In this document: piece by piece, positions 35,768-45,232 of the stretch
Numbering within the stretch: position 1 is the first letter of the stretch
Layout of the letters: every line of letters begins with the position of its first letter
Program-made: the position numbers and the translations under genes
The notes under the pieces: generated by a model
Database searches by the model: none
What the model was told of the DNA's origin: nothing
Seen by the model: the letters and a program-made list of their open reading frames with translations, nothing else
Origin: Chitinophaga cymbidii
Lineage (GTDB): Bacteria > Bacteroidota > Bacteroidia > Chitinophagales > Chitinophagaceae
DNA: 64,000 nt
NCBI RefSeq assembly: GCF_007992715.1
Contig: NZ_BKAU01000004.1
Coordinates: 496,001 to 560,000 of the forward strand
Reading direction: 5' to 3'

Positions 35768-35794
35768 GGCCGGCTTTTTAGCCGGCCTATTTTT
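35768..35794 (+). terminator. Strong intrinsic terminator of the phosphoesterase gene
   Basis: GGCCGGCT (35768-35775), TTTT loop, AGCCGGCC (35780-35787), then TATTTTTG. A perfect GC-rich 8-bp stem with a T-tract, 29 nt after the stop. The remaining spacer to 36020 holds only the operator described next. Confidence 0.9.
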
Positions 35795-36004
35795 GTGCGG
35801 AAGCTGACCCGGCTCCGCCATAGCAGCTGCCATCCGGCTGACCGGTCATCTATAAAAGCCATGCCCCGCAATCGCATTCGTCAACCCCTGTGCCTTCCAT
35901 CAACTTATACCCGCTCTCATCCACATTCACTATCCTGTACCATCCTGCTTTTGCCAAGTTTTTCATTCATCGCGTTACAAGATTGCCTATTTTACAAACC
36001 AATC

Positions 36005-36020
36005 ACTCAATCGATTTAGC
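36005..36020. promoter_or_regulatory. LacI-type operator directly before the rhamnosidase ATG
   Basis: ACTCAATCGATTTAGC matches the palindrome GCTAAATCGATTTAGC at 14 of 16 positions and ends at the base before the ATG. The same motif occurs twice upstream of the SusCD operon at 40792. A central CG flanked by A/T arms is typical of LacI-family operators. A repressor here would block elongation or translation. Confidence 0.6.
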
Positions 36021-38660
36021 ATGAAATTGTTCAGCGCCTTCCTGGCAACGTACTTATGGTTTTCCACGCTTCCGGCAAATGCAGCAACACCCGGTGATCC
36101 CGCAGACCTGAAATGTGAACATCTCGTTAGTCCGATCGGTATCGACGCAAAACATCCGCGCTTCACCTGGCGGATAGCGGACGACCGCCCCGGCGCCAGG
36201 CAAACCGCTTATCAATTATATGTTGCTGAAGATTCATCCGCGCTGGACAATGGATGGACATCCTCCAAAACCAACACCGCAGACAACCTCGCCATATACC
36301 AGGGCCAGCCGCTAAAGCCCTTTACGAAATATTACTGGAAGGTAGAAGTGTGGGACAAGGATGGAAAGAAACATTCCGCCGGTTCCAGCTTTGAAACAGG
36401 CATGATGGAAATGGGCAACTGGAAAGGCACGTGGATAAGCGATGTGAATGATGTGGACGTAAAGCCCGCCGGGCTTTTCCGGAAAGTATTCCAGGCAGGA
36501 AAAAAGATCCGCTCCGCACGTGCATACATTGCCGTAGGAGGACTTTATGAACTGTATATCAATGGCGATAAAGTCGGTAACCACCGCCTGGACCCAATGT
36601 ACACCCGCTTCGACCGCCGTAATTTATACGTGACCTACGATGTGACCGCACACCTGCAGCAGGGCAACAACGCCATCGGAGTGATGCTCGGCAACGGATG
36701 GTACAACCATCAGTCCACCGCCGTATGGTATTTCCATAAAGCCCCCTGGCGCGCAAGACCCACGTTCTGCCTCGATCTCCGCGTGACATATGAGGACGGC
36801 TCCGTGGAAACCATCACCTCCGGCAGGGACTGGAAAACATCGCTCGGCCCGGTGATCTTTAACAGCATCTACACCGCGGAACATTATGACGCGCGCAAGG
36901 AACAGCCCGGATGGAACACCATTTCGTTCAATGACGGCAAATGGAAGAACGCCATACCGCGTGCCGCGCCTTCCACGAATATCGTGGCGCAGGCCATGCA
37001 CCCCGTGGAGAACGTGCAGGCCATTCCCGCAAAATCGATGCGTAAATTCAGCGATTCCGTGTACGTGTTCGACCTCGGCAGGAATATTTCCGGCGTAAGC
37101 CAGCTGACCGTAAAAGGTGATTCCGGCACCGTTATCCGCCTCGTACATGCGGAACAGTTATACAAGAACGGCCGCGCCGATCTGTCCAATATTGATGTGC
37201 ATTACCGTCCCACGGACGATAAAGATCCCTTCCAGACGGATATCTTCATCCTCAGTGGAAAAGGCGAGGAAACCTTCATGCCGAAATTCAACTACAAAGG
37301 TTTTCAATATGTGGAAGTAAACAGCAGCCAACCGGTGCAACTGAAAAAAGAAAGCCTCACCGGTTACTTCATGCACAGCAATGTGCCGCCCGTAGGGAAG
37401 ATCAGCTCTTCCAACCCGGTGATCGATAAAATATGGGCCGCCACCAATAACGCTTATCTTTCTAACCTCTTCGGCTACCCGACGGATTGCCCGCAGCGTG
37501 AAAAGAACGGATGGACGGGCGACGGACAGATAGCGGTGGAAACCGGCCTGTACAGCTTCGACGGCATCACCGTATATGAAAAATGGCTCGCCGACCACCG
37601 CGATGAGCAACAGCCGAACGGCGTACTGCCCTCCATCATCCCCACCGGCGGATGGGGCTACGAATGGGGCAACGGTCCGGACTGGACCAGCACCATCGCC
37701 ATCATACCCTGGAATATTTATCTTTTCTACGGCGATACGAGCCTGCTGGCAGCCTGTTACGATAACATCAAAAGGTATGTAAACCATATCGATGATCTTT
37801 ATCCTTCCGGCCTCACCACCTGGGGGCTTGGCGACTGGGTGCCCGTGAAATCCAAATCGCCGGTGGAGTTCACGTCTACCGCCTACTATTTTACCGATGC
37901 CACCATCCTCGCAAAAACAGCAAAGCTGCTGGGTAAATCAGACGACTATACGAAATATACTGCGCTGGCGGAAAAAATAAAGAAAGCCTTCAACGATAAA
38001 TATCTCGATGCGCAAACCGGCATGTACAGCAAAGGTTTGCAGACCGAGCTGAGCGTTGCATTGTTCTGGGGCCTTGTGCCGGAAGATATGAAAAGCAAAA
38101 CGGCCGCTCATCTCGCCAAACGTGTGGAGCAGGATAATTTTCACCTGGATGTCGGCCTCCTGGGCACGAAGGCCATCCTGAACGCACTGAGCGAGAACGG
38201 TTACCCGGATATCGCTTACAGGGTAGCCAGCCAGGAAGACTTTCCTTCATGGGGCTGGTGGATCGTGAACGGCGCTACTACGCTGTACGAGAACTGGGAT
38301 ATCAACGCTACCCGCGACATTTCCCGCAACCATATCATGTTCGGGGAGATCGGCGCATGGCTCTACAAGGGCCTCGGCGGCATTTACCCCGATGAGCGCC
38401 AGCCCGGTTTCAAAAATGTGGTCCTGCGTCCGCACTTCGTACCGGGACTGAACCATTTTGAAGCCGAGCACAACGGCCCGCAGGGAAAGATCATCACTTC
38501 CTGGAAAAGAAAAGGTAACAAGATCGCCTATACGATAACCATACCGGCCAATTCCACCGCCACGGTGCATTTCGACAAACCGAACGCTTATCTCAAAGGG
38601 AAGCAGGCAGGGCAGGAGGTACAGGTGGCCGCGGGCACGCATGTGTTCGAGGTCAGGTAA
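36021..38660 (+). CDS. Secreted alpha-L-rhamnosidase, glycoside hydrolase family 78
   Basis: 879 aa, usual for GH78. A signal peptide (ending PANA, about residue 21) leads to N-terminal beta domains including the Bac_rhamnosid_N part (SARAYIAVGGLYELYINGDKVG, about 160-190). The (alpha/alpha)6 catalytic domain follows with GYPTDCPQREKNGWTGDGQ (about 485-503), carrying the conserved acidic residues (Asp, Glu, Asp), and a C-terminal beta domain. It releases terminal rhamnose from glycans or glycosides in the periplasm. The upstream palindrome ties it to the operon at 40.8 kb. The stop is 2 nt from that of the convergent gene. Confidence 0.95.
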   Translation: MKLFSAFLATYLWFSTLPANAATPGDPADLKCEHLVSPIGIDAKHPRFTWRIADDRPGARQTAYQLYVAEDSSALDNGWTSSKTNTADNLAIYQGQPLKPFTKYYWKVEVWDKDGKKHSAGSSFETGMMEMGNWKGTWISDVNDVDVKPAGLFRKVFQAGKKIRSARAYIAVGGLYELYINGDKVGNHRLDPMYTRFDRRNLYVTYDVTAHLQQGNNAIGVMLGNGWYNHQSTAVWYFHKAPWRARPTFCLDLRVTYEDGSVETITSGRDWKTSLGPVIFNSIYTAEHYDARKEQPGWNTISFNDGKWKNAIPRAAPSTNIVAQAMHPVENVQAIPAKSMRKFSDSVYVFDLGRNISGVSQLTVKGDSGTVIRLVHAEQLYKNGRADLSNIDVHYRPTDDKDPFQTDIFILSGKGEETFMPKFNYKGFQYVEVNSSQPVQLKKESLTGYFMHSNVPPVGKISSSNPVIDKIWAATNNAYLSNLFGYPTDCPQREKNGWTGDGQIAVETGLYSFDGITVYEKWLADHRDEQQPNGVLPSIIPTGGWGYEWGNGPDWTSTIAIIPWNIYLFYGDTSLLAACYDNIKRYVNHIDDLYPSGLTTWGLGDWVPVKSKSPVEFTSTAYYFTDATILAKTAKLLGKSDDYTKYTALAEKIKKAFNDKYLDAQTGMYSKGLQTELSVALFWGLVPEDMKSKTAAHLAKRVEQDNFHLDVGLLGTKAILNALSENGYPDIAYRVASQEDFPSWGWWIVNGATTLYENWDINATRDISRNHIMFGEIGAWLYKGLGGIYPDERQPGFKNVVLRPHFVPGLNHFEAEHNGPQGKIITSWKRKGNKIAYTITIPANSTATVHFDKPNAYLKGKQAGQEVQVAAGTHVFEVR

Positions 38661-38662
38661 TG

Positions 38663-40201
38663 TTACCCGTTATGCGCATGCTGGTATTTCTCCTGCAGGA
38701 TTTCCCGCAGCGGCTGCTTCTTCAGCTTCGCTTCTATCCACGCGGAGAAATCGAACAGCTTCATCAGCTGCATTTCATACCGCGATTCCCGGATCTTGTC
38801 GAATTGCTGGCTGATCTTTTTCCACATCGCCATGCGGTTCGCCATCACCGGTGAAAGCTCGCCCAGCCGCAGGAAACGGATCACCGTTCGTTCCAGCAGG
38901 TGCGAACGCTTCGTATCCGCCTGCAGATGCCTGCGGAAAGCGCGCGTTTCATAATGGATGTATTCATAGTTCCCCATTTCATAATGCAGCAGCAGGTGAA
39001 TGAGCTTGAAAGTGCGGAAGATCGGCAGATGGCTGTACGTGCCCCCATGCTGCAATACCTGTTCCAGGCTGGCGTATGCGCTGTTGGAATCCTCGTTCCC
39101 CAGGTGCACCAGCGCCTGGTAGAGATATATTTCCGCCTGCTTGCCCGTATCCAGCAGGTGCATGTTCCGGAATAAGGACTGTTTATATTCCTTTTGCAGG
39201 CTGAGCGCATGTTCAAAGTCGCCGCAGTCGATATAGCTCGCCGTATCATAAATGAACAGCAGGCGCTGCACCATCACCTCTATATACGGCGCCTCGCTTT
39301 TGAAGCGGCGAATCTTCCAGAGGAAAAGGTGCAGTTCCTTGTAATGCCCGGTGGAACGAAGGCTGTCCAGTATCCCTTCGATCACGTACAAGTGCTCCGC
39401 CGGCGTATCCGCCCACACGTTCTCATGGCTTTCCAGCAGCTTGTCCAGCTCGTAAAAGGTCTTCAGCGCTTCGTTGTAGTTGCCCGTGATCAGGAAATAG
39501 TTGGCCTGGAAGAGAAGGTGCGTTTTAATGCTTTCCAGTGTTTCCGGCGGCATTTTGGATACCAGGTCCAGCTCATGAAGCAGCAGCTCGTTCAGCGCTT
39601 CGCTTTGCTGGGCGGTGCGCACGGTGCCCTTATGCAGCAGGCGGTGGCGCAGCAGTTCATATAAATTGTGATGCTGATGGTTATGGCGGATGGAGCGGAT
39701 CACGCCGCTGATGACCGTTTGTTTCGCCAGCAGTTCCTTTTCGCTGATCTCCGCATAGTCCAGCATATGCATTGCCTGCATTTCCTGCTGCAGGGCCGTT
39801 AGCAGCAGCACGTGTTTTTCGCTGCTGCGGGCCGATTGCTGAATGCGCTGTAATTCATGCATCGCTTTTTCATGCAGGGAACGCTCGAACAGTATCTCAG
39901 TTTTCAGCAGCAGCCCCGTAAGGCTCGCCTGCTGGTTATGCTGCAGGCGGAGGTGGAGCAGGCAGTCCATGATCACTTTGTAAAGGTACTTGCTGCATAC
40001 CTCGTAGCTGGTGCCCGGCCAGGCATGGGAAAATGCTTCACGTGCGGCGGCGGTATTCGGATAAATGTTGCTCTCCAGCAGATCGAACAGTTTGACGTAG
40101 TCCTTGCTGCCCTGCTGTAGTGATGAATACAGCCGGAAGTAACGTTTTTCGGCTTTGGTGAGCGTATGCACAAGCCTGATAAGCGTATCTGCTCTCGACA
40201 T
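38663..40201 (-). CDS. Large helical protein of unknown function
   Basis: 512 aa, no signal peptide or membrane span, so cytoplasmic. It is almost all helix, rich in Leu, His and Gln, with repeated helix pairs similar to TPR or HEAT repeats (LYELLRHRLLHKGT, LKTFYELDKLLESHE, EIYLYQALVHLGNEDSNSAYASLEQVL). I recognise no named family; similar anonymous proteins of about 500 residues occur in Bacteroidota. It sits between the rhamnosidase and the SusCD operon, transcribed against both. Whether it serves them is unknown. Confidence 0.8.
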   Translation of the reverse strand: MSRADTLIRLVHTLTKAEKRYFRLYSSLQQGSKDYVKLFDLLESNIYPNTAAAREAFSHAWPGTSYEVCSKYLYKVIMDCLLHLRLQHNQQASLTGLLLKTEILFERSLHEKAMHELQRIQQSARSSEKHVLLLTALQQEMQAMHMLDYAEISEKELLAKQTVISGVIRSIRHNHQHHNLYELLRHRLLHKGTVRTAQQSEALNELLLHELDLVSKMPPETLESIKTHLLFQANYFLITGNYNEALKTFYELDKLLESHENVWADTPAEHLYVIEGILDSLRSTGHYKELHLFLWKIRRFKSEAPYIEVMVQRLLFIYDTASYIDCGDFEHALSLQKEYKQSLFRNMHLLDTGKQAEIYLYQALVHLGNEDSNSAYASLEQVLQHGGTYSHLPIFRTFKLIHLLLHYEMGNYEYIHYETRAFRRHLQADTKRSHLLERTVIRFLRLGELSPVMANRMAMWKKISQQFDKIRESRYEMQLMKLFDFSAWIEAKLKKQPLREILQEKYQHAHNG

Positions 40202-40621
40202 AGCGGTAAAACGAATGTATTGATCAATAATGGCGTCAAATAAACGAATTATAACCCATGGGAACGCTCCCCGGCCGGGCGGCCTGTTTTTTGGGTTTAT
40301 CCGTTTTGTTCACTTCATGTATTTGGTTGACCCCGACAATTTAGCGCTTTTTATAAATAAATACGTTTTTTGGGATTATCGCTTAACATGTAAAAATGGT
40401 AAAAATATTATCATGAACCTGTCTATATTTGGTCTTAATAAACGTACAAAATACATTCAACCAGATCAGGAACCCAGAGTAAAAGGATAGCCGCATGTTG
40501 CGACACGTTATGTTTCCTGGAATCGCTTAATAAATGATGGACTGATTAAAATTTCCCGACTAAAAAAAATTCCTAAGTATGCAAAAGCTATGAAAGAGCC
40601 TCCAAAAACTATAAGCTGAAT

Positions 40622-40637
40622 GCTAAATCGATTTAGG
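40622..40637. promoter_or_regulatory. LacI-type operator copy 1
   Basis: GCTAAATCGATTTAGG matches the 16-bp palindrome GCTAAATCGATTTAGC at 15 positions. Its start lies 43 bp, about four helical turns, upstream of copy 2, allowing a DNA loop or cooperative binding. Confidence 0.65.
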
Positions 40638-40664
40638 CTTACAGTATATTTTCGACGTTCAAAT

Positions 40665-40680
40665 GCTAAATCGATTTTCT
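40665..40680. promoter_or_regulatory. LacI-type operator copy 2
   Basis: GCTAAATCGATTTTCT matches the first 13 bases of the palindrome. It overlaps a TTTT at 40675 that is 19 nt from the -7-like TATTTTTT at 40698, so a bound protein would cover the -33 region of the operon promoter. Confidence 0.6.
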
Positions 40681-40791
40681 AGCGAAAGGTTAACAGGTAT
40701 TTTTTCAAGACTATTTATTTTTTCCACGGACTGGACAGTGTAACCACCGCTGCCGGGCAGGGCTTTTTCTGCCTATAAAAAATATATACTT

Positions 40792-43719
40792 ATGTGTTCA
40801 TTTGTACGGATCAACATCACGTGCCTGCTGATGTATTGCCTGGCCCATGCCCATGCCGCCGGGGCCACCGGCACCCGCCTCATGCAGGATTCCACGAAGC
40901 CCGTGAAGGCTCCGCCCGTTACCCGAAAGGCGGACACCTTAATAATGGAGCGCGAAAACATTTATCCTTATTCCTCGCTGCAGCAGCTCATAAAAGGCAA
41001 TGCCGCGGGCGTGTATGTACAGGAACCCAGCGGAGAGCCTGGCAGTAACATGAGCATGTTCCTCAGAGGCACCGCTATTCCCATTATCAGCAGCCGCGAC
41101 ATTTATGAAGCGCAGCCCACCGTCATCCTCGATGGCATCCCCATGATCATGGACCATCCTTTTGCCTTCGACATCCAGTTATATGATTATAACAGGATCG
41201 GGCCGGCTACCAACATCCTCTCTTCCATCGACCCGGACAATATCGCTTCCATTGAAGTGATAAAGGATTTCGGAAGGGCCGCGATGTACGGCCCCAGGGC
41301 GGCCAACGGCGGGGTGATACTCCTCACCACCAAAGCTCCGGTAACGGGTAAACGAAGGATCAGCTTCAATACATATTTCGGCATGGTACAAAGGCCGTCC
41401 ACATTCACCACGAACGCCAAATTCGAGAACGATTTCCGCCAGCCGTTCTACGATAAGTACGCGAACACAGACCAGTTGCAGAACTATCCGCTGTACCTGC
41501 GCGACTCCACGAACGACGCATATTATGGCCCCTCCAACTGGTCTGACCTTTACTTTAAGAACAGGATGGTATATGGTGTGAACGCCAGCCTTTCCAGCGG
41601 TACCGAACGCGCGAACTTCATGTTTGCCGTAGGCAACCGCAAAACGAACAACCCGGCGGATGGCGCCCGCCTGGACCGCTATAACGCCATGTTCGAGATC
41701 AACATGGTGCCCATCCGCGGCTTCACCGTGTCCGCCATGATCAACGGCACCCGCCTGGAAAGGACCCGCAATACTTTCCTCCGCGACCGCTTTGCGGAAA
41801 TGCAGTACATGCCGGACCTGAGCAACCCGCTTCCCCCGAATAAAGATTATTACGCGCGTTTCCGGAATGAATACACCAAGTCATTCGATGAAAACAAGCT
41901 CAACGAAGTGAACGGATATTTCAAAATGAACATCCGTTTCTCCGACAAGTTCCAGTTCAATTCCGCCTTCGGCTTCGATTACAACGAAGGTCTGCGGGAC
42001 CTGTTCTATCCCAGCACATTGCTGGAAACAGTGAACTATGTTTCCAATTATTTCGGCTATAACCAGCGCGTGTTCTTCGATAACACCGTAACGTTCCGGC
42101 ATCAGTGGAACAAGGTGCATGACCTCACCATTGAAGCGGGTGAAGTGTTTCAGTCGGATTACAACCGCTACAACTACGCATACGCTTACAAAGGCCCGAA
42201 CGACCTGATCCGCGTGAACCTGCTCAATACCGAGGACGGCGACAATAAATTCCGCACCAAGTCCTTCCGCCACGAGCTGACCTATATGTTCCTGGACCAG
42301 CACCGCCACCGCCTGTTATCTTTTTACGGCCGCGGCGCCTACAAGTACAAGGACCTGCTGGACTTTTCCGTGTTACTGCGGGCAGACGGTTCTTCGAGCG
42401 CGCAGCCGGACAACTGGTGGATGTTCGCGCCTACTTTTGCCGGCGGCCTGAACGCCAAACAACTCTGGCTGGCGGACCACGCAGGCATCAGCAGCCTGCG
42501 CCTGCACGCCAGCTGGGGAAGGGTAGGACGATTATTGCCGGACGACCGCTTTGGCGAAGGCCCGCAATACACGTCTGACCTTTCATTCAGCAACAACCCC
42601 GTTCGCTTTTCCTATAACGGCTTCCCCGGCATGAGCCGTGCTTATTCCTCCGGGTATATCGGCTACGGTATCAAATGGCCGTATACCGATCAGCTGGAAG
42701 TAGGTTTGGATGCAGGTTTCATACAGAACAGGCTCAACCTGTCCCTTGCCTTTTATGACAGGGTAGACAAAAATATGCTGCTCGGCATTCCTTTCTCCGC
42801 GGAGTATGGCTACAATATTCAGTACAAGAACGGCATGAAAGTGCGCAATAGGGGCGTTGACCTCTCCGCGCAAATGTCCATGCTGCCAGATGATTACAAG
42901 GTACGGTGGGTAGCAGGTGTGAACGCGAACTACAACCGCAACACCCTGCTTGCCCTGCCGGATGGATTGCAGGAACTGGTGGTGGCCAACGGCACAAAGC
43001 TCCTGAAGGTGGGCCATTCCATCGATCAGTACTGGCTGCTGCAAAACGACGGTATTTATAACCGCGATGGCGATGTGCCCGTAGAGCCGGGTTCACAGAA
43101 ACAGCTGAACTACAAAGGTATTCCTATGATCGCCGGTGATCCGAAATGGAAGGATCAGAATGGCGATTATGTGATCGATGATAATGATAAAAGACTGACG
43201 GGCCATGCATTGCCGGTTTTCTCCGGCGGCTTCAACAGTGATGTGAGCTACCGTGGCTTTACCCTTGGTTTTGCATTCTATTATACCCTCGGCCGCAAGA
43301 TCATGAACCATGAAATGGCGAACCGCATGGACTTCGTGAACAGGGAAGGAAAGATAGACATGAGCGCCGTGAAGGAGATCACCTTCTGGACGAAAGCGGG
43401 CAACTACGATCAATACCCCGTTTACAATCCCTGGAGCACCGTCATTCCTTACCGCACGGACCAGGACCTGTTCCTGGAAAATGGTTCCTTCCTCAAGCTG
43501 CGCACCCTTTCGCTGCAATATGATATGACGCAGGCAAAATGGTGGAAGAAGAACGGCGCGCTGCACAGGCTCACCATTTACGGCACCGGCAGCAACCTTT
43601 TCACCATCACGCCTTACACCGGCGGTGATCCCGAGCTGGTGGACTACAACGGCTTTGACAATGGTTATGGCCTGCCCATCCCGAAGACTTATACCATCGG
43701 TTTAAAAATGGAACTCTAA
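40792..43719 (+). CDS. SusC-like TonB-dependent transporter without the N-terminal extension
   Basis: 975 aa. A signal peptide (about 1-22) is followed almost directly by the plug (SSLQQLIKGNAAGVYVQEPSGEPGSNMSMFLRG; IEVIKDFGRAAMYGPRAANGGVILLTTK) and a barrel ending in TYTIGLKMEL. The carboxypeptidase-like domain and the usual VVVGYG TonB-box region of SusC proteins are absent. It is the first gene of an eleven-gene run and lies 1 nt before the susD-like gene. How it contacts TonB is unclear; a short segment near DTLIMEREN may serve. Role: import of an unknown glycan or glycoside. Confidence 0.93.
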   Translation: MCSFVRINITCLLMYCLAHAHAAGATGTRLMQDSTKPVKAPPVTRKADTLIMERENIYPYSSLQQLIKGNAAGVYVQEPSGEPGSNMSMFLRGTAIPIISSRDIYEAQPTVILDGIPMIMDHPFAFDIQLYDYNRIGPATNILSSIDPDNIASIEVIKDFGRAAMYGPRAANGGVILLTTKAPVTGKRRISFNTYFGMVQRPSTFTTNAKFENDFRQPFYDKYANTDQLQNYPLYLRDSTNDAYYGPSNWSDLYFKNRMVYGVNASLSSGTERANFMFAVGNRKTNNPADGARLDRYNAMFEINMVPIRGFTVSAMINGTRLERTRNTFLRDRFAEMQYMPDLSNPLPPNKDYYARFRNEYTKSFDENKLNEVNGYFKMNIRFSDKFQFNSAFGFDYNEGLRDLFYPSTLLETVNYVSNYFGYNQRVFFDNTVTFRHQWNKVHDLTIEAGEVFQSDYNRYNYAYAYKGPNDLIRVNLLNTEDGDNKFRTKSFRHELTYMFLDQHRHRLLSFYGRGAYKYKDLLDFSVLLRADGSSSAQPDNWWMFAPTFAGGLNAKQLWLADHAGISSLRLHASWGRVGRLLPDDRFGEGPQYTSDLSFSNNPVRFSYNGFPGMSRAYSSGYIGYGIKWPYTDQLEVGLDAGFIQNRLNLSLAFYDRVDKNMLLGIPFSAEYGYNIQYKNGMKVRNRGVDLSAQMSMLPDDYKVRWVAGVNANYNRNTLLALPDGLQELVVANGTKLLKVGHSIDQYWLLQNDGIYNRDGDVPVEPGSQKQLNYKGIPMIAGDPKWKDQNGDYVIDDNDKRLTGHALPVFSGGFNSDVSYRGFTLGFAFYYTLGRKIMNHEMANRMDFVNREGKIDMSAVKEITFWTKAGNYDQYPVYNPWSTVIPYRTDQDLFLENGSFLKLRTLSLQYDMTQAKWWKKNGALHRLTIYGTGSNLFTITPYTGGDPELVDYNGFDNGYGLPIPKTYTIGLKMEL

Positions 43720-43720
43720 C

Positions 43721-45232
43721 ATGAAGCAACTATTCATATCTACGATCTTACTGGGCTGCCTGCTGACGGCAGGTTGCAAGAAGCTGCTGGACATCGATTC
43801 AACCCACGCAGTGTCTGAAGAGAACTTCTGGAACTCCCATGAAGATACCCGCACGGCGCTGATCAGCGTGTACGGCCTGATGCGCGCCGCGCTGGCGGAC
43901 AACAATGCGTTCTGGATGTACGGCGAGCTGCGGAACGGCGACTTTGTGGCGCTGCAGCGGCAGGACCTGAAGGCGATCATCCGCGGCGATCTCCGGGCGC
44001 AATACCCGCTGCTGCAATCGCTCTCCAACTGGCGCCGTTTCTATGCCGTGATCAACGCCGCCAACATGTTCCTGGAACACGTCGGGGAAGTGAAGGAACG
44101 CGATCCCAAATACACGGACCAGAACATGCGGGTAGACATTGCGCAGATGCGCTTCATGCGTGCCTACACTTACTTCTGCCTGGTGACCGTATGGGGCGAC
44201 GTGCCGCTGATCACCGCTTCGCACGATGGCGTGTTCACCAGCAAACCCCGCGAAAAGCAGGAAACGGTGCTGGCCTTCATTGAAAAGGAAATGCTGCAGT
44301 CCGCCGAAGATCTGCCATACCAGTACAGTGCGAACGACCCCCAGCAGCTGGGTAACTACTATAACGAAAGCAACGCCCGCTGGATGGGTACCCTCGCCCG
44401 CAAGCTCACCGCTTACGCCATGCTCGCCCACGTGGCCGCCTGGCAGGGCAAATATGTAGACGCCTCCGTATACGGAAAGTTTGTGCTGGACAACTACGGA
44501 AAATCCGGCAGCTACTACCTCAGCACTGAAGACCTTACCCGCAGGGGCGGTTACTTCCACTGGAAGCAGCACAACCACATCCTCGGCTTCAACTTCGACT
44601 GGGGCCACGTGGACGCATCCTTCTCCGGTCACATCGAAGAGCTGACCCTCGCCCGGCCGGTGGTCAACAAAGCGCTGCCAGATATTTATGTGCCGAAAGA
44701 CACCATCCTCTCGGTGTTCAACCTGCCGCAGGACGAGCGCTTCAGCCTGGACACCCTTACCGGCGCCCCCACGTCCCAACGCTATTTCACCAGCTTCGCC
44801 AGCCAGGTGCCCATTTTCAACAAAGTAAAAGAAATACAGGACGGCGGCACCACAGACCCCTCATTCCGCATTTATTCCAGCAGCATCCTCGTTACGCGGC
44901 TGGAAAACATCGCGCTCCTGCAGGCGGAAGCGCTGGCCGTCATCGGTCAGCAAACGAGCGCCATCGAACTGCTGAACACGATCCGCGATCTGCGCAAGAT
45001 CAAAAAATATGACGCCAGCGAAGGCGACCTCATCGACGCCATCTTCCTCGAGCGCCGCAAGGAGCTGATGGGAGAGGGCTGGCGCTGGTTCGACCTGATC
45101 CGCTACCAGAAGATCAAACAGAATAATCCCGCTTTCCTCGAGCTGATCCGCAACGGCGGCATCTACTGGCCCGTGGCGAACGACGTACTGACACAGAACC
45201 CATTGATCAAACAGAATCCTTATTGGCAATGA
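43721..45232 (+). CDS. SusD/RagB-like lipoprotein
   Basis: 503 aa. Lipobox Cys19 (LLTAGC-KKLLDIDS), the LLDID start of the mature protein, TPR-like helices and the C-terminal FLERRKELMGEGWRWFDLIRYQ signature identify SusD. It partners the SusC-like protein encoded 1 nt upstream. Its stop overlaps the start of the fasciclin gene (ATGA at 45229-45232), so these genes are translated in sequence. Ligand unknown. Confidence 0.94.
   Translation: MKQLFISTILLGCLLTAGCKKLLDIDSTHAVSEENFWNSHEDTRTALISVYGLMRAALADNNAFWMYGELRNGDFVALQRQDLKAIIRGDLRAQYPLLQSLSNWRRFYAVINAANMFLEHVGEVKERDPKYTDQNMRVDIAQMRFMRAYTYFCLVTVWGDVPLITASHDGVFTSKPREKQETVLAFIEKEMLQSAEDLPYQYSANDPQQLGNYYNESNARWMGTLARKLTAYAMLAHVAAWQGKYVDASVYGKFVLDNYGKSGSYYLSTEDLTRRGGYFHWKQHNHILGFNFDWGHVDASFSGHIEELTLARPVVNKALPDIYVPKDTILSVFNLPQDERFSLDTLTGAPTSQRYFTSFASQVPIFNKVKEIQDGGTTDPSFRIYSSSILVTRLENIALLQAEALAVIGQQTSAIELLNTIRDLRKIKKYDASEGDLIDAIFLERRKELMGEGWRWFDLIRYQKIKQNNPAFLELIRNGGIYWPVANDVLTQNPLIKQNPYWQ

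Larger units (their letters stand above)
40202..40791. other. 590-bp intergenic region with regulatory sites
   Basis: No convincing gene. The first part contains the promoter of the divergent helical-protein gene (a TACATTCG-like -7 box on the minus strand at 40212-40219, one mismatch). The second part is AT-rich and holds two operator copies at 40622 and 40665 and, after them, TATTTTTT at 40698-40705, one mismatch from a -7 box. The rest shows nothing I can name. Confidence 0.6.

Noticed and set aside
40266-40290. GC-rich CCCGGCCGGG palindrome followed by TTTTTT
   Set aside because: Looks like a terminator, but no plus-strand gene ends there; the only neighbour starts on the opposite strand.
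40230-40490. 86-codon frame in the intergenic region before the SusCD operon
   Set aside because: Low-complexity AT-rich translation without a family or good start; it lies over the promoter region.
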